57,669 bases of DNA from an uncultured Clostridia bacterium (GTDB lineage Bacteria; Bacillota; Clostridia; Oscillospirales; Oscillospiraceae): contig CAMBAJ010000004.1 of assembly GCA_945864305.1 (NCBI GenBank), positions 1 to 57,669 on the forward strand, written 5' to 3'. The notes under the pieces were generated by a model. It saw only the letters and a list, made by a program, of their open reading frames with translations, was not told where the DNA came from and searched no databases. Below, one piece after another: positions 1 through 8,457 of this stretch. The translations under genes were made by a program, and so were the position numbers. Within the stretch, counting starts at the first letter, position 1, and the number at the start of each line of letters is the position of its first letter.

Positions 1-1618
1 CGTTAGGGTTGTCCCAGCCCTCACGAAGGGCGGAGTGAGAGAAGATAAATCGTACCGGCTCGTCCAGACTAAGCAGACGCTCTTTGTCTTTCATGATCAA
101 ATCATACGCATCAGCATCATCAGAGGTCTGGGTTTTCCGGTCAATTTTACTCTCTACAAACCGTGCCTTTTTGCCCTTCTTCTTGTCAATGGAGAAATAG
201 CCCTGGTGGGTTTTGTGGACATCAATTTTATCCAGGTATTTGAGGTATGCCTCATCGCCAATCTCACGCTGGAGAGAACCCACCACGCTGGCATATTCCT
301 CCTCAAACATTTTGGCATACTCACCGTTGCGGCCATCGTCGTTGTCGCCGTCGTACAGGCGGTATTTTGCCACCTCATCGATGAAAAACAGGCTCAGGAC
401 CTTGATGCCCTTTGGATACAGTTCCCGCTCACGCTGAATGTGGGTGCGAATAGTCTCCCGAATCTGGACTCTCCGCTGGAGAGCGGTCATTTGTTCGTTG
501 CCCTGAATCTGTCCGGCATAGAGCTTCAATCCATTCAGGAAAGTGACAGAGTTGTCCCGACCATCGATGTTGGTGATAATATAGCGGTCATCATATTCCT
601 CCAGGCCGTTGGACTCATCCAGCAGGTTGGCCTCTCGCCCCAGCTTTTTTACAACAGTCCGCGTCCCTGTAGCTCCCTTGACTTCAAATCCAATGCGGGC
701 AGTCGGGGCTTTGTTTTTATAGAGGTCGATGCCCTCCAGATACACATACCCATTGGTGGCAGTGGAGCCGGTAAGGGTAACACCCAGTGCGGCGATTTTC
801 TTCACCAAATGCTGGTTGTAGGCGTCCATGGCATCCAAGCGGTACACCATGTCATATTTTTCCTTGTGGGTAGCGGAATAGCGTAGAGTGAACAGGGGGC
901 AGAACTTTTTCAGGCTCTCCTTTGTCTGTTTGCCTTCCACGCTTTGCGGCTCATCGATTATCAGAATGGGATTTGTTTTGGCAATGATGTCGATGGGCTT
1001 GCGGCTGCGGAAGGTATCCAGCTTTTTGTCAATGATTCGTTGGTTTTTGCTGGAATTGAACGCCTGCATATTGATGATCATGACGTTGATAGCACTGTCT
1101 GAGGCAAAGCGGTCCACCTCGGTGAGCCGGTCAGAGGAGTAGATAAAAAAACGGATTTTCTTGCCGTATTCCCCGGCAAAGTGTTCCTGGGTGGTCTGAA
1201 GGGATTTGTAGACGCCTTCCCGGATAGCTACCGACGGCACTACTATGATGAATTTGCTCCAGCCGTAGCGCTGGTTCAGCTCGTACATGGTCTTGACGTA
1301 TGTATAGGTTTTTCCAGTGCCGGTCTCCATCTCAATGGACAGGTTGATGCCCGGTCCCGCCAGAGCTTCAGAGGCCTTCAGGCCATTACGCCGCTGGACT
1401 GTTTGCATATTTTTCAGGATATGGGAGTTGGTCAGCTCCGGTACCAGGGGATGATTGCGGAAGCCGGTGTCGCTCATATCCAGATTTGTCTGGACATTGG
1501 TCATATCACCTAGGTCCAGGCGGTAGGTGGTGGTGCGGTAAGGCTGGCCGTTGAACACATCACAGACTGCTGCGGCAGCCTCTGCCTGGAAGGGCTGATG
1601 CTTGAATTGGAGTTTCAT
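1..1618 (-). CDS. Type III restriction enzyme Res subunit, 3' part cut by window
   Basis: This is the ATP-dependent nuclease/translocase subunit of a type III restriction-modification system; about 539 N-terminal residues are in the window and the gene runs off the left edge. Reading the minus strand from ATG at 1618 gives MKLQFKHQPFQAEA, then a Walker A motif ETGTGKTYTY near residue 99, a DEAD-like IDEPQSVEG near residue 222, an LRYSATH motif III, and FSHSALREGWDNPN at the window edge, which is the motif V/VI region typical of Res proteins. The C-terminal endonuclease domain is not visible. Its ATG shares an A with the TGA stop of mod (TGATG), so translation is probably coupled. Res needs Mod to find its site, which the operon order reflects. 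Confidence 0.93.
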   Translation of the reverse strand, partial: MKLQFKHQPFQAEAAAAVCDVFNGQPYRTTTYRLDLGDMTNVQTNLDMSDTGFRNHPLVPELTNSHILKNMQTVQRRNGLKASEALAGPGINLSIEMETGTGKTYTYVKTMYELNQRYGWSKFIIVVPSVAIREGVYKSLQTTQEHFAGEYGKKIRFFIYSSDRLTEVDRFASDSAINVMIINMQAFNSSKNQRIIDKKLDTFRSRKPIDIIAKTNPILIIDEPQSVEGKQTKESLKKFCPLFTLRYSATHKEKYDMVYRLDAMDAYNQHLVKKIAALGVTLTGSTATNGYVYLEGIDLYKNKAPTARIGFEVKGATGTRTVVKKLGREANLLDESNGLEEYDDRYIITNIDGRDNSVTFLNGLKLYAGQIQGNEQMTALQRRVQIRETIRTHIQRERELYPKGIKVLSLFFIDEVAKYRLYDGDNDDGRNGEYAKMFEEEYASVVGSLQREIGDEAYLKYLDKIDVHKTHQGYFSIDKKKGKKARFVESKIDRKTQTSDDADAYDLIMKDKERLLSLDEPVRFIFSHSALREGWDNPN

Positions 1619-3483
1619 CAGATCACCTTCACCTTCGTGTCCGGGGAGAGATTTTTGAAGATTTCGGTGACATTGATCTTGTCTGCATCGGTAGCGAAGG
1701 CGCTGTCCCGGAAGACGGCACGGAGGGGCTGCTGCTTCGCCATATGCTCCACCACGGTAGTGGGAACGTGTTCGTTAAAGCAGGCCATGAGGGCACCGGT
1801 GTCTACATTATGCACTATATAGCCATCCACGGTCTCGGCAGTATGGGGTAGGCTGATCTCCACTCCCCAGTCCAGCAGGCAGGCGTAGAGCAGGTCCAGG
1901 TCCGTGCGGTCATCCTTGATATTGCTTACTGTTTCACTGATGGTGAGCTGTGTCAACTCCTCGGGGTGATAATAGACATCCTTCATATTGCTCTCGTCTA
2001 CCCGGAATACCCGGAAGCCAATATCCAAGTTAGCGTCAGGATGCTCGGATTTGATTTTATCACCTGCTCGACGGATGCGCTCTTTGCCGATTTCGCAGAT
2101 ATTTTTGTAGCCGGCTTTGAATGCTTCGGATTTTTCATTGCAGGGCTCTTGGTACTGCACCATGATGAATTTTCGGTGTCCACCATCTTCAGCATTCAGC
2201 TGCATAACGGCGTGGGCAGTGGTTGCAGAACCGGAGTAAAAATCCATGATTGTTGAGCCTTCTTCAGAATAAAGCTGAATACACCGCTTAATTAATTCAA
2301 CAGGCTTAGGGTAATCAAAGAAAGATTTTCCGTCAAAAAGTTCTTTTAGGCGTTGCTTAGCTTCTTGAGAATGCCCAACTTCTGCATATTTCCAAATAGT
2401 CATAGGCGTAATGCCCTGCTTGACTTCGGATAAAAATCGCTTTATAGATGGAACGTTATTTCCATCTTCACCAAACCAGATTCGGTTGTCAGAAACAAAT
2501 TCATTAAACCTTGATTGATCTAATCGCCAGCAATAGCCGCTGGGCGGGAACACCTTACGTCCACTCGGCGTAACGATTTCATATACCTTAGATTCAACCC
2601 TGGGGCCGACAGATAAATCGCTCGACTTCCACGGACCGCGCGGATCATTGTCTGGATTGGAATACCGATCATTTGCCTCATTACTGCGAGTCAGCCCATT
2701 ACAAATTAGATTGCTGACACTCTTGGCGTAGCAAACCACATAATCGTGACTTTCAGAAAAATGCTTTTTTAAATTTACAGGAGAGTATGCTCGCTCCCAT
2801 ACGATTTGCGCGATAAAATTTGTTCCACCAAATACTTCGTCACAAATCTTTTTTAGATTTTCTTGCTCATGATCGTCAATTGAAATGAAGATAACTCCAT
2901 CTTCTGATAAAAAATTTCTGGCTTGTATAAGTTGCGGGAGCATAATCGAGCACCAGTCGGAGTGAAATCTCCCATTAGTATCTCTATTTACGCATAGGCG
3001 AGTTCCGCTTTCATCAACAACTCCAGCCGCAATATCTTCTTCATATTGAGAGTGAATTTGAGAATCCGGGTAAATAAAAACATCACTACCTGTGTTATAT
3101 GGCGGGTCTATGTAGATTACTTTAATTTTTCCCAGATAGCTCTCTTGCAAGATTTTTAGAACTTCTAGGTTGTCACCCTCGATATAAAGGTTTTCTGTGG
3201 TGTCCCAGTCACGGCTGTCTTCCTTTACCGGGCGGAGTGTCTTGGTGATAGGCCGAGCAGCCTCGGCCATGGCGGCCTTTTTGCCCACCCAGGTAAACTC
3301 ATAGCATTCATCGCCATCTACCACATCCCGGCTCAGCAGCTGCTTCAGCACTTCAAAGTTGACGCCTTTCTTGACCTGCCCATCCTCACCCCGCATCTCG
3401 GTTATGGCAGAGGGGAACAGCGTCGCAATCTTTTCAATATTATCAGACACCATATCCGGCGTTTCAAATTTCATGTGGTCCAT
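1618..3483 (-). CDS. Type III DNA methyltransferase Mod subunit
   Basis: Mod is an adenine-specific DNA methyltransferase that protects host DNA and gives the Res complex its sequence specificity. The 621-residue protein has the catalytic DPPY motif (IDPPYNTG near residue 126), then a long variable region, then the SAM-binding motif DFYSGSATTAHAV near residue 412. That order is the beta class used by type III enzymes. ATG at 3483 was chosen because GGGAGG lies 9 nt upstream; a longer frame to 3615 has no such site and overlaps the upstream gene. The start overlaps the TAA of the preceding gene (TAATG). The central third, about 2281-3180, is visibly AT-richer (about 35-40% GC in sampled lines) than both ends (about 65% in a sampled line), as if the target recognition domain had been exchanged. 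Confidence 0.95.
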   Translation of the reverse strand: MDHMKFETPDMVSDNIEKIATLFPSAITEMRGEDGQVKKGVNFEVLKQLLSRDVVDGDECYEFTWVGKKAAMAEAARPITKTLRPVKEDSRDWDTTENLYIEGDNLEVLKILQESYLGKIKVIYIDPPYNTGSDVFIYPDSQIHSQYEEDIAAGVVDESGTRLCVNRDTNGRFHSDWCSIMLPQLIQARNFLSEDGVIFISIDDHEQENLKKICDEVFGGTNFIAQIVWERAYSPVNLKKHFSESHDYVVCYAKSVSNLICNGLTRSNEANDRYSNPDNDPRGPWKSSDLSVGPRVESKVYEIVTPSGRKVFPPSGYCWRLDQSRFNEFVSDNRIWFGEDGNNVPSIKRFLSEVKQGITPMTIWKYAEVGHSQEAKQRLKELFDGKSFFDYPKPVELIKRCIQLYSEEGSTIMDFYSGSATTAHAVMQLNAEDGGHRKFIMVQYQEPCNEKSEAFKAGYKNICEIGKERIRRAGDKIKSEHPDANLDIGFRVFRVDESNMKDVYYHPEELTQLTISETVSNIKDDRTDLDLLYACLLDWGVEISLPHTAETVDGYIVHNVDTGALMACFNEHVPTTVVEHMAKQQPLRAVFRDSAFATDADKINVTEIFKNLSPDTKVKVI

Positions 3484-3857
3484 TATGTTTTTCCTCCCAA
3501 GCAAAGACTTGTCGTTATGATTGCGGTAAGGATTGAAACGATAAAAGGAATAATGGCTTCTTTTAGTAAGAAGGCACCAAATCTGCCTACATTGTTGGAA
3601 AACCACCCTTTCCAAAACTCCTTAACAGCAACAGAACCCTTAGGAGTTACAGCTAACCAAATAATTGTGTTGTCAGCAAAGCTATAACTTACATATTCGC
3701 TCTCTTTTAACTCTTTTAATTCTGATCTCAGTATATCATCATCGTATTTATTGGATTTGTAGCTTCTTGTTAGTGCATTTTTAAGATCGCCCAGTCCCAA
3801 AACTCCGGGTGTGTTTTTAATAGCTCTAAGTATTACAAATTGTCTGTAGGTTATCAT
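3483..3857 (-). CDS. Small winged-helix-like protein with C-terminal membrane segment
   Basis: This 124-residue protein sits inside the restriction operon between DUF4391 and mod. Residues 1-75 look like a winged helix: a helical LRAIKNTPGVLGLGDLKNAL stretch, a second helix ILRSELKELKESEYV, and a beta-wing with TIIWLAVTPKG. Residues about 98-118 (IIPFIVSILTAIITTSLCL) form one hydrophobic span, so the protein should be anchored in the membrane by its C-terminus. The start overlaps the DUF4391 gene by 32 bp in another frame, and the stop overlaps the mod start (TAATG), so it belongs to the same transcript. It is AT-rich compared with its neighbours. I do not recognise a named family; the domain reading is inference from sequence pattern. 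It could be a membrane-tethered regulator or an effector. Confidence 0.8.
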   Translation of the reverse strand: MITYRQFVILRAIKNTPGVLGLGDLKNALTRSYKSNKYDDDILRSELKELKESEYVSYSFADNTIIWLAVTPKGSVAVKEFWKGWFSNNVGRFGAFLLKEAIIPFIVSILTAIITTSLCLGGKT

Positions 3858-4503
3858 TTGAATTAACTTCCTCCAATCTCCGAATTTCTCGCCTCAGTTC
3901 CATCTGTTTTCCCAGCTGCTTCTCTTTTTTCATCTTTGCCTTCAGCTGCTCAATCTGCCGCTGGAGCTTTTCTTTTTCCCGGGTCTGCTCCACGGCTTCT
4001 TTCAGGCTCTCTGCTGCTGGGGCAGCAATGGCATCCCTGGCAATCTGGCGGACAATACTCTCGTACAGGCCGTCCATGTCCAAAGCGTGCAGTTCCAGCG
4101 TCAAATCGTCTAAAGGCATCCAGTCGGTGTGGTATGCCTGCCGGAGTTGGAAGGCGTTGCTGCCTGCCTGACTGGCTTCTTTGTAGCTGATCCAGAGCTT
4201 GCCCTCGCCGCCGTCACGCTCCAGCAGAAACAGGATGTGATAGGGAATCTGCTTGTCCATCAGCCGCAGTACGCTGGGGTCAATCTCCTGCCCCTGGAGC
4301 CGCAGGCGGAACACCTCAATCTCCGTCACTGTTTGCCCTGTGGCAAGGTTCATCGTCTGTGCCGAAAGCTTGTTCTGCCAGGTAATGAGTTTCACCTGGT
4401 CCACGAACATCCTCCGCAGCTCCGGCGTCACATCCAGGTGTTCATAAAATTTCTGCTTGGGGATGCGGCGGCCAAATTCCGTGGTTTTGGGGAAATTCAG
4501 CAT
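3826..4503 (-). CDS. DUF4391 domain-containing protein
   Basis: A 225-residue soluble protein matching the DUF4391 type (N-terminal FPKTTEFGRRIPKQKFYEHL, central IPYHILFLLERDGGEGKLWISYKE). DUF4391 proteins are commonly encoded beside SNF2 helicases and type III restriction genes, but their biochemical role is unknown. The last 60 residues are a charged coiled coil (EQTREKEKLQRQIEQLKAKM onward), likely used to bind a partner such as the helicase. Its ATG overlaps the end of the helicase gene by 7 bp (ATGCTGA), indicating coupled translation and probably a fixed stoichiometry. The 3' end overlaps the start of the winged-helix gene. The family assignment is from memory of the pattern. Confidence 0.85.
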   Translation of the reverse strand: MLNFPKTTEFGRRIPKQKFYEHLDVTPELRRMFVDQVKLITWQNKLSAQTMNLATGQTVTEIEVFRLRLQGQEIDPSVLRLMDKQIPYHILFLLERDGGEGKLWISYKEASQAGSNAFQLRQAYHTDWMPLDDLTLELHALDMDGLYESIVRQIARDAIAAPAAESLKEAVEQTREKEKLQRQIEQLKAKMKKEKQLGKQMELRREIRRLEEVNSNDNLQTICNT

Positions 4504-7500
4504 GAGCCATCCTCCTTTACCACCAGGAAGCAGATCAACTCAAAGTCATCCAGCCCGGACACCTGGCTCAGCAAGGCGGAAGTGCCGCCGGAACGGAACA
4601 GACTATCCAGGTCGCTGTCCTCCTTGGCGTCCACAATAGACAGCACGGCGTCCTCCAGCAAGCTGGAGTAGACAGCCATGTTCCTGCCATCGTCCGTTTC
4701 CTCATTGAAGGCACGGCACAGGGCTTCGATGGGCTTGTCCTTTCCGCGGCACAGCTGCCGCATGGCGTCCAGTGTATCCTTGGGGGAAAGGTGATCGTGA
4801 ACGGTGACGCCTTCCTCAGTGAGATAGACCAGATAGTAGGGGTGCAGTCGGTTTCGGTTATCGATATTTACCTCGTTATGCACATTTTTCAATACGAACA
4901 CGACACCTGCCGGGGCATCCGGTGTTGCGGCAGCGACGGCGCTGATACCGCCGGGACAAGTCTCCAGTTCCGGATGATGCTTGGAGTATTCTATCAGCTC
5001 CATGCGGAACTCATTGAGGCCCAGGTCAGTAATGGACACGCCGGTACCCATGTCCTCCAGGTCCACCACCTCGGTCTGAAGCCGCTGAAGCTGTTTGCGG
5101 CGGTATTCCAGATCGCCCTGTTCCTCCGGGGAAAGCAGATTGTCGTCGCCAGTGGAGGTCATGACCAGGGCTTTCATACGGGTCTCTACACGGGCTTTCA
5201 GATTAATGTAGTCGTCCAACTGCATATCCGGCCAGAAGTTGATCATCTGGATCACATCGTTCCGGCTGCCGATTCGGTCCACCCGGCCAAAGCGCTGGAC
5301 CAGACGCACTGGGTTCCAATGAATGTCATAGTTCACCAGGCAGTCGCAGTCCTGAAGATTCTGGCCTTCGGAAATGCAGTCGGTGGCGATGAGAATGTCG
5401 ATGTCCGGGCCATCAGGCATGAGAGACGCCCTGTCTTTGGAGATAGGAGAGAAACAGGTCAGGACGTTGTTCAAGTCGGCTTTGAACTTGGGGACAGTGG
5501 TGCGCCCGTCCACGCTGCCGGTAACCAAAGCGGTATTCAGGCCGAACTCCGACTGGGCAAACCGGCTGACATTGTCGTAAAGATATTTAGCGGTATCGGA
5601 GAAAGCGGTGAAGATGATGAGCTTTTTGTTACCGGGGTTCAGCGGATTTTCAATCTTCTGGGCAATGGTATCCAGGAGAATTTGCAGTTTGCTGTCGTGC
5701 TCCGGCGTGATCTTCGACACCGTGTTTACCAGAACATAGAGCGTATTGAAATCTTCCTCCAGGTCCTGTTTCCAGGTGACATAGTCCATGTCTTCCAGGG
5801 CAATCTTTACCTTTTTGCCAACGGAGCACAGATCGCTTTCCTGGTCATCGGCGTCAAAATCCACCGTACTGGTCAGGTCATTGAGCTCCAAAGTGAGGTT
5901 GGGGTCATAATGGGCTATGGTATCCAGCGTAGAGCAGATCTGGTCCTGGATGCGTTTTATCGTCAGGAGGAAAGAATGGACGGAACTCTCCAGCCGTTTG
6001 AGCAGGTTGATGCTCATCAGGCGGCGGATACCTTGCTCACGACCTACCTGTGTCAAACTGTTTTTGCCCTCGTGGTTCAGAGCGGCGTATTTCTCCATTC
6101 GGCTGGGCAAAATGTAGTTTGAAGGGGTATAGATGCTCAGTGTCAGGCTGAGGAGCATCTCATTAATTTCGTTGTAAGTAACAGTATCTTCCAAATCTGT
6201 CAGCGGTGGGCGCTTGGAGATGGGCGGTAGTCGTTTTGGAAATTTACCGATTTCACTGACGTTATAGTATTTTTCGATGTGTCTCCGGGAACGGGCAATA
6301 GTGACGGCATCCAGAATCTCAAAGAAATCGAAGTCCAGCATCCGCATGAGCTTATCGGTAGTGCGCAGCTCCACATCCCATTCGCTCCAGGTGTTGAATG
6401 CCTTCTGGGCATTGCGAAAAATTTCTTCCACACTACGATCTGTATTTAGTTTGCCGCGCCAGGTATCGCTGTTTCCTTCGTATGCCAGAGCCAGTTGGTT
6501 CCGCAGGTCATAAAAACGGTTGTTGACGGGTGTCGCGGAAAGCATCAGGACTCTGGTACGAGCGCCAGGGCGGATGACCTTTTCCATCAGATAATCGTAG
6601 CGGTTAAATTTGCCGTCTTCGGGGTTGCTGCTGCCGCCGTTACGGAAATTATGAGACTCGTCAATGACCACTAAGTCATAGGCGCTCCAATTCAATTTGG
6701 AAAGGTCCAATTCGCCGGACATGCCTTTGCTCCGGGAGAGGTCCGTATGATAAAGGACATCATAACGCAGACGGTCATCGGCGATAGGGTTATTGACATA
6801 GTTGGCCTTGTAGGTCATCCAATTATCGCTGAGCTTTTTTGGGCAGAGTACCAATACCCGCAAATTGCGGTTCTCGTAATATTTGATCACTGCCAGAGCG
6901 GTAAAGGTTTTGCCGAGGCCGACGCTATCTGCCAAGATACAGCCGTTGTACTGTTCTAACTTGCTGATGATAGCCAGCACGGCATCTTTCTGGAACGTGT
7001 AGAGCTTGTTCCATACCAGACTTTCCTTGAAACCATTGGCATCACTGGGGAGATCATCTTCACTGATATTCTCCAGAAAATCACTGAAAATGTTGTAGAG
7101 AGCGAAGAAGTAAAGAAATTCCGGACTATTTTCCCGGTAAGCAGTGGTAATGCGTTCCAAAACTACTTCCGTTACATCCTGAAGACGATGTTTGTCCGAC
7201 CAAAGCTGATCAAACAGGGCGATGTAGGCTTTGCTTTCCGGGGCATCAATTTTGTTGATCATGCTAAACATGTTGCCACCGCGCTCACAGCCCAAGTCCG
7301 CCCGTGTGAATCCATTGACTGGCGCATACGCAGTCGGATGTTCGTTATCCACAGCAATGAAACCAGGCATCGTTTCGTCTGTACAATTAGACTTGAAGCG
7401 GGCTTTTTTACGAATCCAATCAGCGCATTCCTTTGAAATCGTGCGCTGGGTAAATTCATTGCGTAGCCGAATCTCAAACTCGTTTCCGTGCAAGGCCTTT

Positions 7501-7736
7501 TCACGTTTCTGCCGTGGAATATAGAACTCACGCTGTTCTTTGCCTGAGGATTCTGAAAGGAAGGTCGGAGATGTAAAAATGAAGCGCATCTCATCAATAG
7601 ACTGAAGCTGCTCCTTCAATTCTTTATATGCATAGACAGAAAAACACGCGGCAGCAATAGAGAGTTTGCTGTTTTTGGTAACTTCAGTCTGCATATCATC
7701 AATTAGTTTCTCAGTAATATTATTAATGATTTTCAT
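4497..7736 (-). CDS. SNF2-family helicase, defence-associated
   Basis: A 1079-residue SNF2-type ATPase leading the restriction operon. The helicase core shows Walker A (LADSVGLGKTFTA near residue 270), the DEAH-type IDESHNFRNG near 358, MLSATPVNN, and the C-terminal motifs IATDCISEGQNLQ and QRFGRVDRIGS near 818. Residues 1-170 resemble the degenerate phospholipase-D-like N-terminal domain often found in such helicases, though I see no intact HKD pair. ATG at 7736 was chosen because AGGTGA lies 5 nt before it; an upstream ATG at 7778 lacks a site. In the family these enzymes remodel or translocate on DNA, and with Mod, Res and DUF4391 the gene probably belongs to a restriction-like defence system. 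The N-terminal 700 bp is lower in GC than the rest. Confidence 0.93.
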   Translation of the reverse strand: MKIINNITEKLIDDMQTEVTKNSKLSIAAACFSVYAYKELKEQLQSIDEMRFIFTSPTFLSESSGKEQREFYIPRQKREKALHGNEFEIRLRNEFTQRTISKECADWIRKKARFKSNCTDETMPGFIAVDNEHPTAYAPVNGFTRADLGCERGGNMFSMINKIDAPESKAYIALFDQLWSDKHRLQDVTEVVLERITTAYRENSPEFLYFFALYNIFSDFLENISEDDLPSDANGFKESLVWNKLYTFQKDAVLAIISKLEQYNGCILADSVGLGKTFTALAVIKYYENRNLRVLVLCPKKLSDNWMTYKANYVNNPIADDRLRYDVLYHTDLSRSKGMSGELDLSKLNWSAYDLVVIDESHNFRNGGSSNPEDGKFNRYDYLMEKVIRPGARTRVLMLSATPVNNRFYDLRNQLALAYEGNSDTWRGKLNTDRSVEEIFRNAQKAFNTWSEWDVELRTTDKLMRMLDFDFFEILDAVTIARSRRHIEKYYNVSEIGKFPKRLPPISKRPPLTDLEDTVTYNEINEMLLSLTLSIYTPSNYILPSRMEKYAALNHEGKNSLTQVGREQGIRRLMSINLLKRLESSVHSFLLTIKRIQDQICSTLDTIAHYDPNLTLELNDLTSTVDFDADDQESDLCSVGKKVKIALEDMDYVTWKQDLEEDFNTLYVLVNTVSKITPEHDSKLQILLDTIAQKIENPLNPGNKKLIIFTAFSDTAKYLYDNVSRFAQSEFGLNTALVTGSVDGRTTVPKFKADLNNVLTCFSPISKDRASLMPDGPDIDILIATDCISEGQNLQDCDCLVNYDIHWNPVRLVQRFGRVDRIGSRNDVIQMINFWPDMQLDDYINLKARVETRMKALVMTSTGDDNLLSPEEQGDLEYRRKQLQRLQTEVVDLEDMGTGVSITDLGLNEFRMELIEYSKHHPELETCPGGISAVAAATPDAPAGVVFVLKNVHNEVNIDNRNRLHPYYLVYLTEEGVTVHDHLSPKDTLDAMRQLCRGKDKPIEALCRAFNEETDDGRNMAVYSSLLEDAVLSIVDAKEDSDLDSLFRSGGTSALLSQVSGLDDFELICFLVVKEDGSC

Positions 7737-7803
7737 GCCTTCACCTATCATCCAACCCGTAATTTTATATTTAGTCATCAGAATTCTATCGAATAATATT
7801 TAT

Positions 7804-7832
7804 AGTATATATTTTACTTGTAAAAATATCAA
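7804..7832 (-). promoter_or_regulatory. Promoter of the SNF2-DUF4391-Mod-Res operon
   Basis: On the minus strand TTGATA (7832-7827), a 17-bp spacer and TATACT (7809-7804) form a near-consensus sigma-A promoter about 70 bp before the helicase start. The -35 lies inside one of two ATTGATATTTTT repeats, so a repressor bound there would block polymerase. Confidence 0.7.
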
Positions 7833-7865
7833 TGGTCTCTGTTAACGGTGCAAAAAATATCAATA
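7822..7865. promoter_or_regulatory. Pair of direct repeats, candidate operators of the XRE regulator
   Basis: AAAAATATCAATGGT at 7822-7836 and AAAAATATCAATAGT at 7853-7867 are direct repeats spaced 31 bp, about three helical turns. One covers the -35 of the operon promoter on the minus strand; the other lies just before the regulator gene. This placement suits coordinated control by the product of 7890-8222. Confidence 0.5.
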
Positions 7866-7889
7866 GTATAGATTGAGGGGTGAATACTA

Positions 7890-8222
7890 TTGACGATTGC
7901 AAAAACGATTGGAGAACGACTTCGCATTTACCGGGTCCAGAAAGGATGGAGCCAGGAAGTGTTGGCGGAATATGCAAAGCTGCATCCAACTTATATTGGG
8001 CAATTAGAGCGTGGTGAGAAAAACGCAACGCTTGAATCCATATCAAAAATTGCGGCTGCATTGGATGTGCCACTGTCCAAGCTATTTGAAAATATTTCTC
8101 TTCTTGCTGAAGAGCAGGATATTCCTTCCCGGTGTTATGCGCTGGTCCAGGCGCAATCGCCAAGGAAACAGGAAGCCCTGCTTGAGTTACTGAATACTGT
8201 TGTTCAATATGAAAAGCTTTAA
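7890..8222 (+). CDS. XRE-family helix-turn-helix regulator
   Basis: A 110-residue protein with an N-terminal XRE/Cro HTH domain (IGERLRIYRVQKGWSQEVLAEYAKLHPTYIGQLERG, residues 7-42), like the controller proteins beside restriction systems. It starts at TTG at 7890, with GAGGGG 9 nt upstream; no ATG fits. The C-terminal 35 residues are helical and may dimerise. The gene diverges from the restriction operon across a 153-bp gap holding the direct repeats described at 7822-7867. The likely role is to delay or limit expression of the operon after entry into a new host, as C proteins do, and to regulate itself. This function is inference from family and position. Confidence 0.9.
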   Translation: MTIAKTIGERLRIYRVQKGWSQEVLAEYAKLHPTYIGQLERGEKNATLESISKIAAALDVPLSKLFENISLLAEEQDIPSRCYALVQAQSPRKQEALLELLNTVVQYEKL

Positions 8223-8267
8223 GTATAAATCGGTAGTGTTGCTATGTAGATCATTCTTATAATAAAA

Positions 8268-8310
8268 GTGGCCGCTACACTTTTGGAAAGTGTGGCGGCT
8301 TTCATTTTAC
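8268..8310 (+). terminator. Terminator of the XRE regulator gene
   Basis: GCCGCTACACTTT (8271-8283) and AAAGTGTGGCGGC (8287-8299) form a 13-bp stem with one G-U pair and a 3-nt loop, followed by TTTCATTTTACTTTTTT. Confidence 0.85.
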
Positions 8311-8411
8311 TTTTTTAAAGGCTTACCATAGAAAGGGTTTATATGCCACTTTGCCGACAGGCCCCTTATCCGCGCCGTAAATCTCAATGAATTCAAGCCA
8401 TATAATGTGAT

Positions 8412-8451
8412 AATAAGAAATCCCGCAGAGAAGGAATTAATCTCTGCGGGA
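8412..8451 (-). terminator. Terminator of the 440-residue protein gene
   Basis: TCCCGCAGAGA (8421-8431) pairs with TCTCTGCGGGA (8441-8451). On the minus strand the stem is followed by TTTCTTATTAT, just after the stop codon at 8458. Confidence 0.85.
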
Positions 8452-8457
8452 CATTCT

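Noticed and set aside
35-886. Long plus-strand open frame opposite the Res gene
   Set aside because: It is the mirror of the Res coding sequence, has no ribosome site, and the minus strand shows all helicase motifs.
1-7736. DISARM or BREX system
   Set aside because: The DUF1998 proteins of DISARM and the PglZ, BrxC and BrxL proteins of BREX are absent; the Mod/Res pair is type III.
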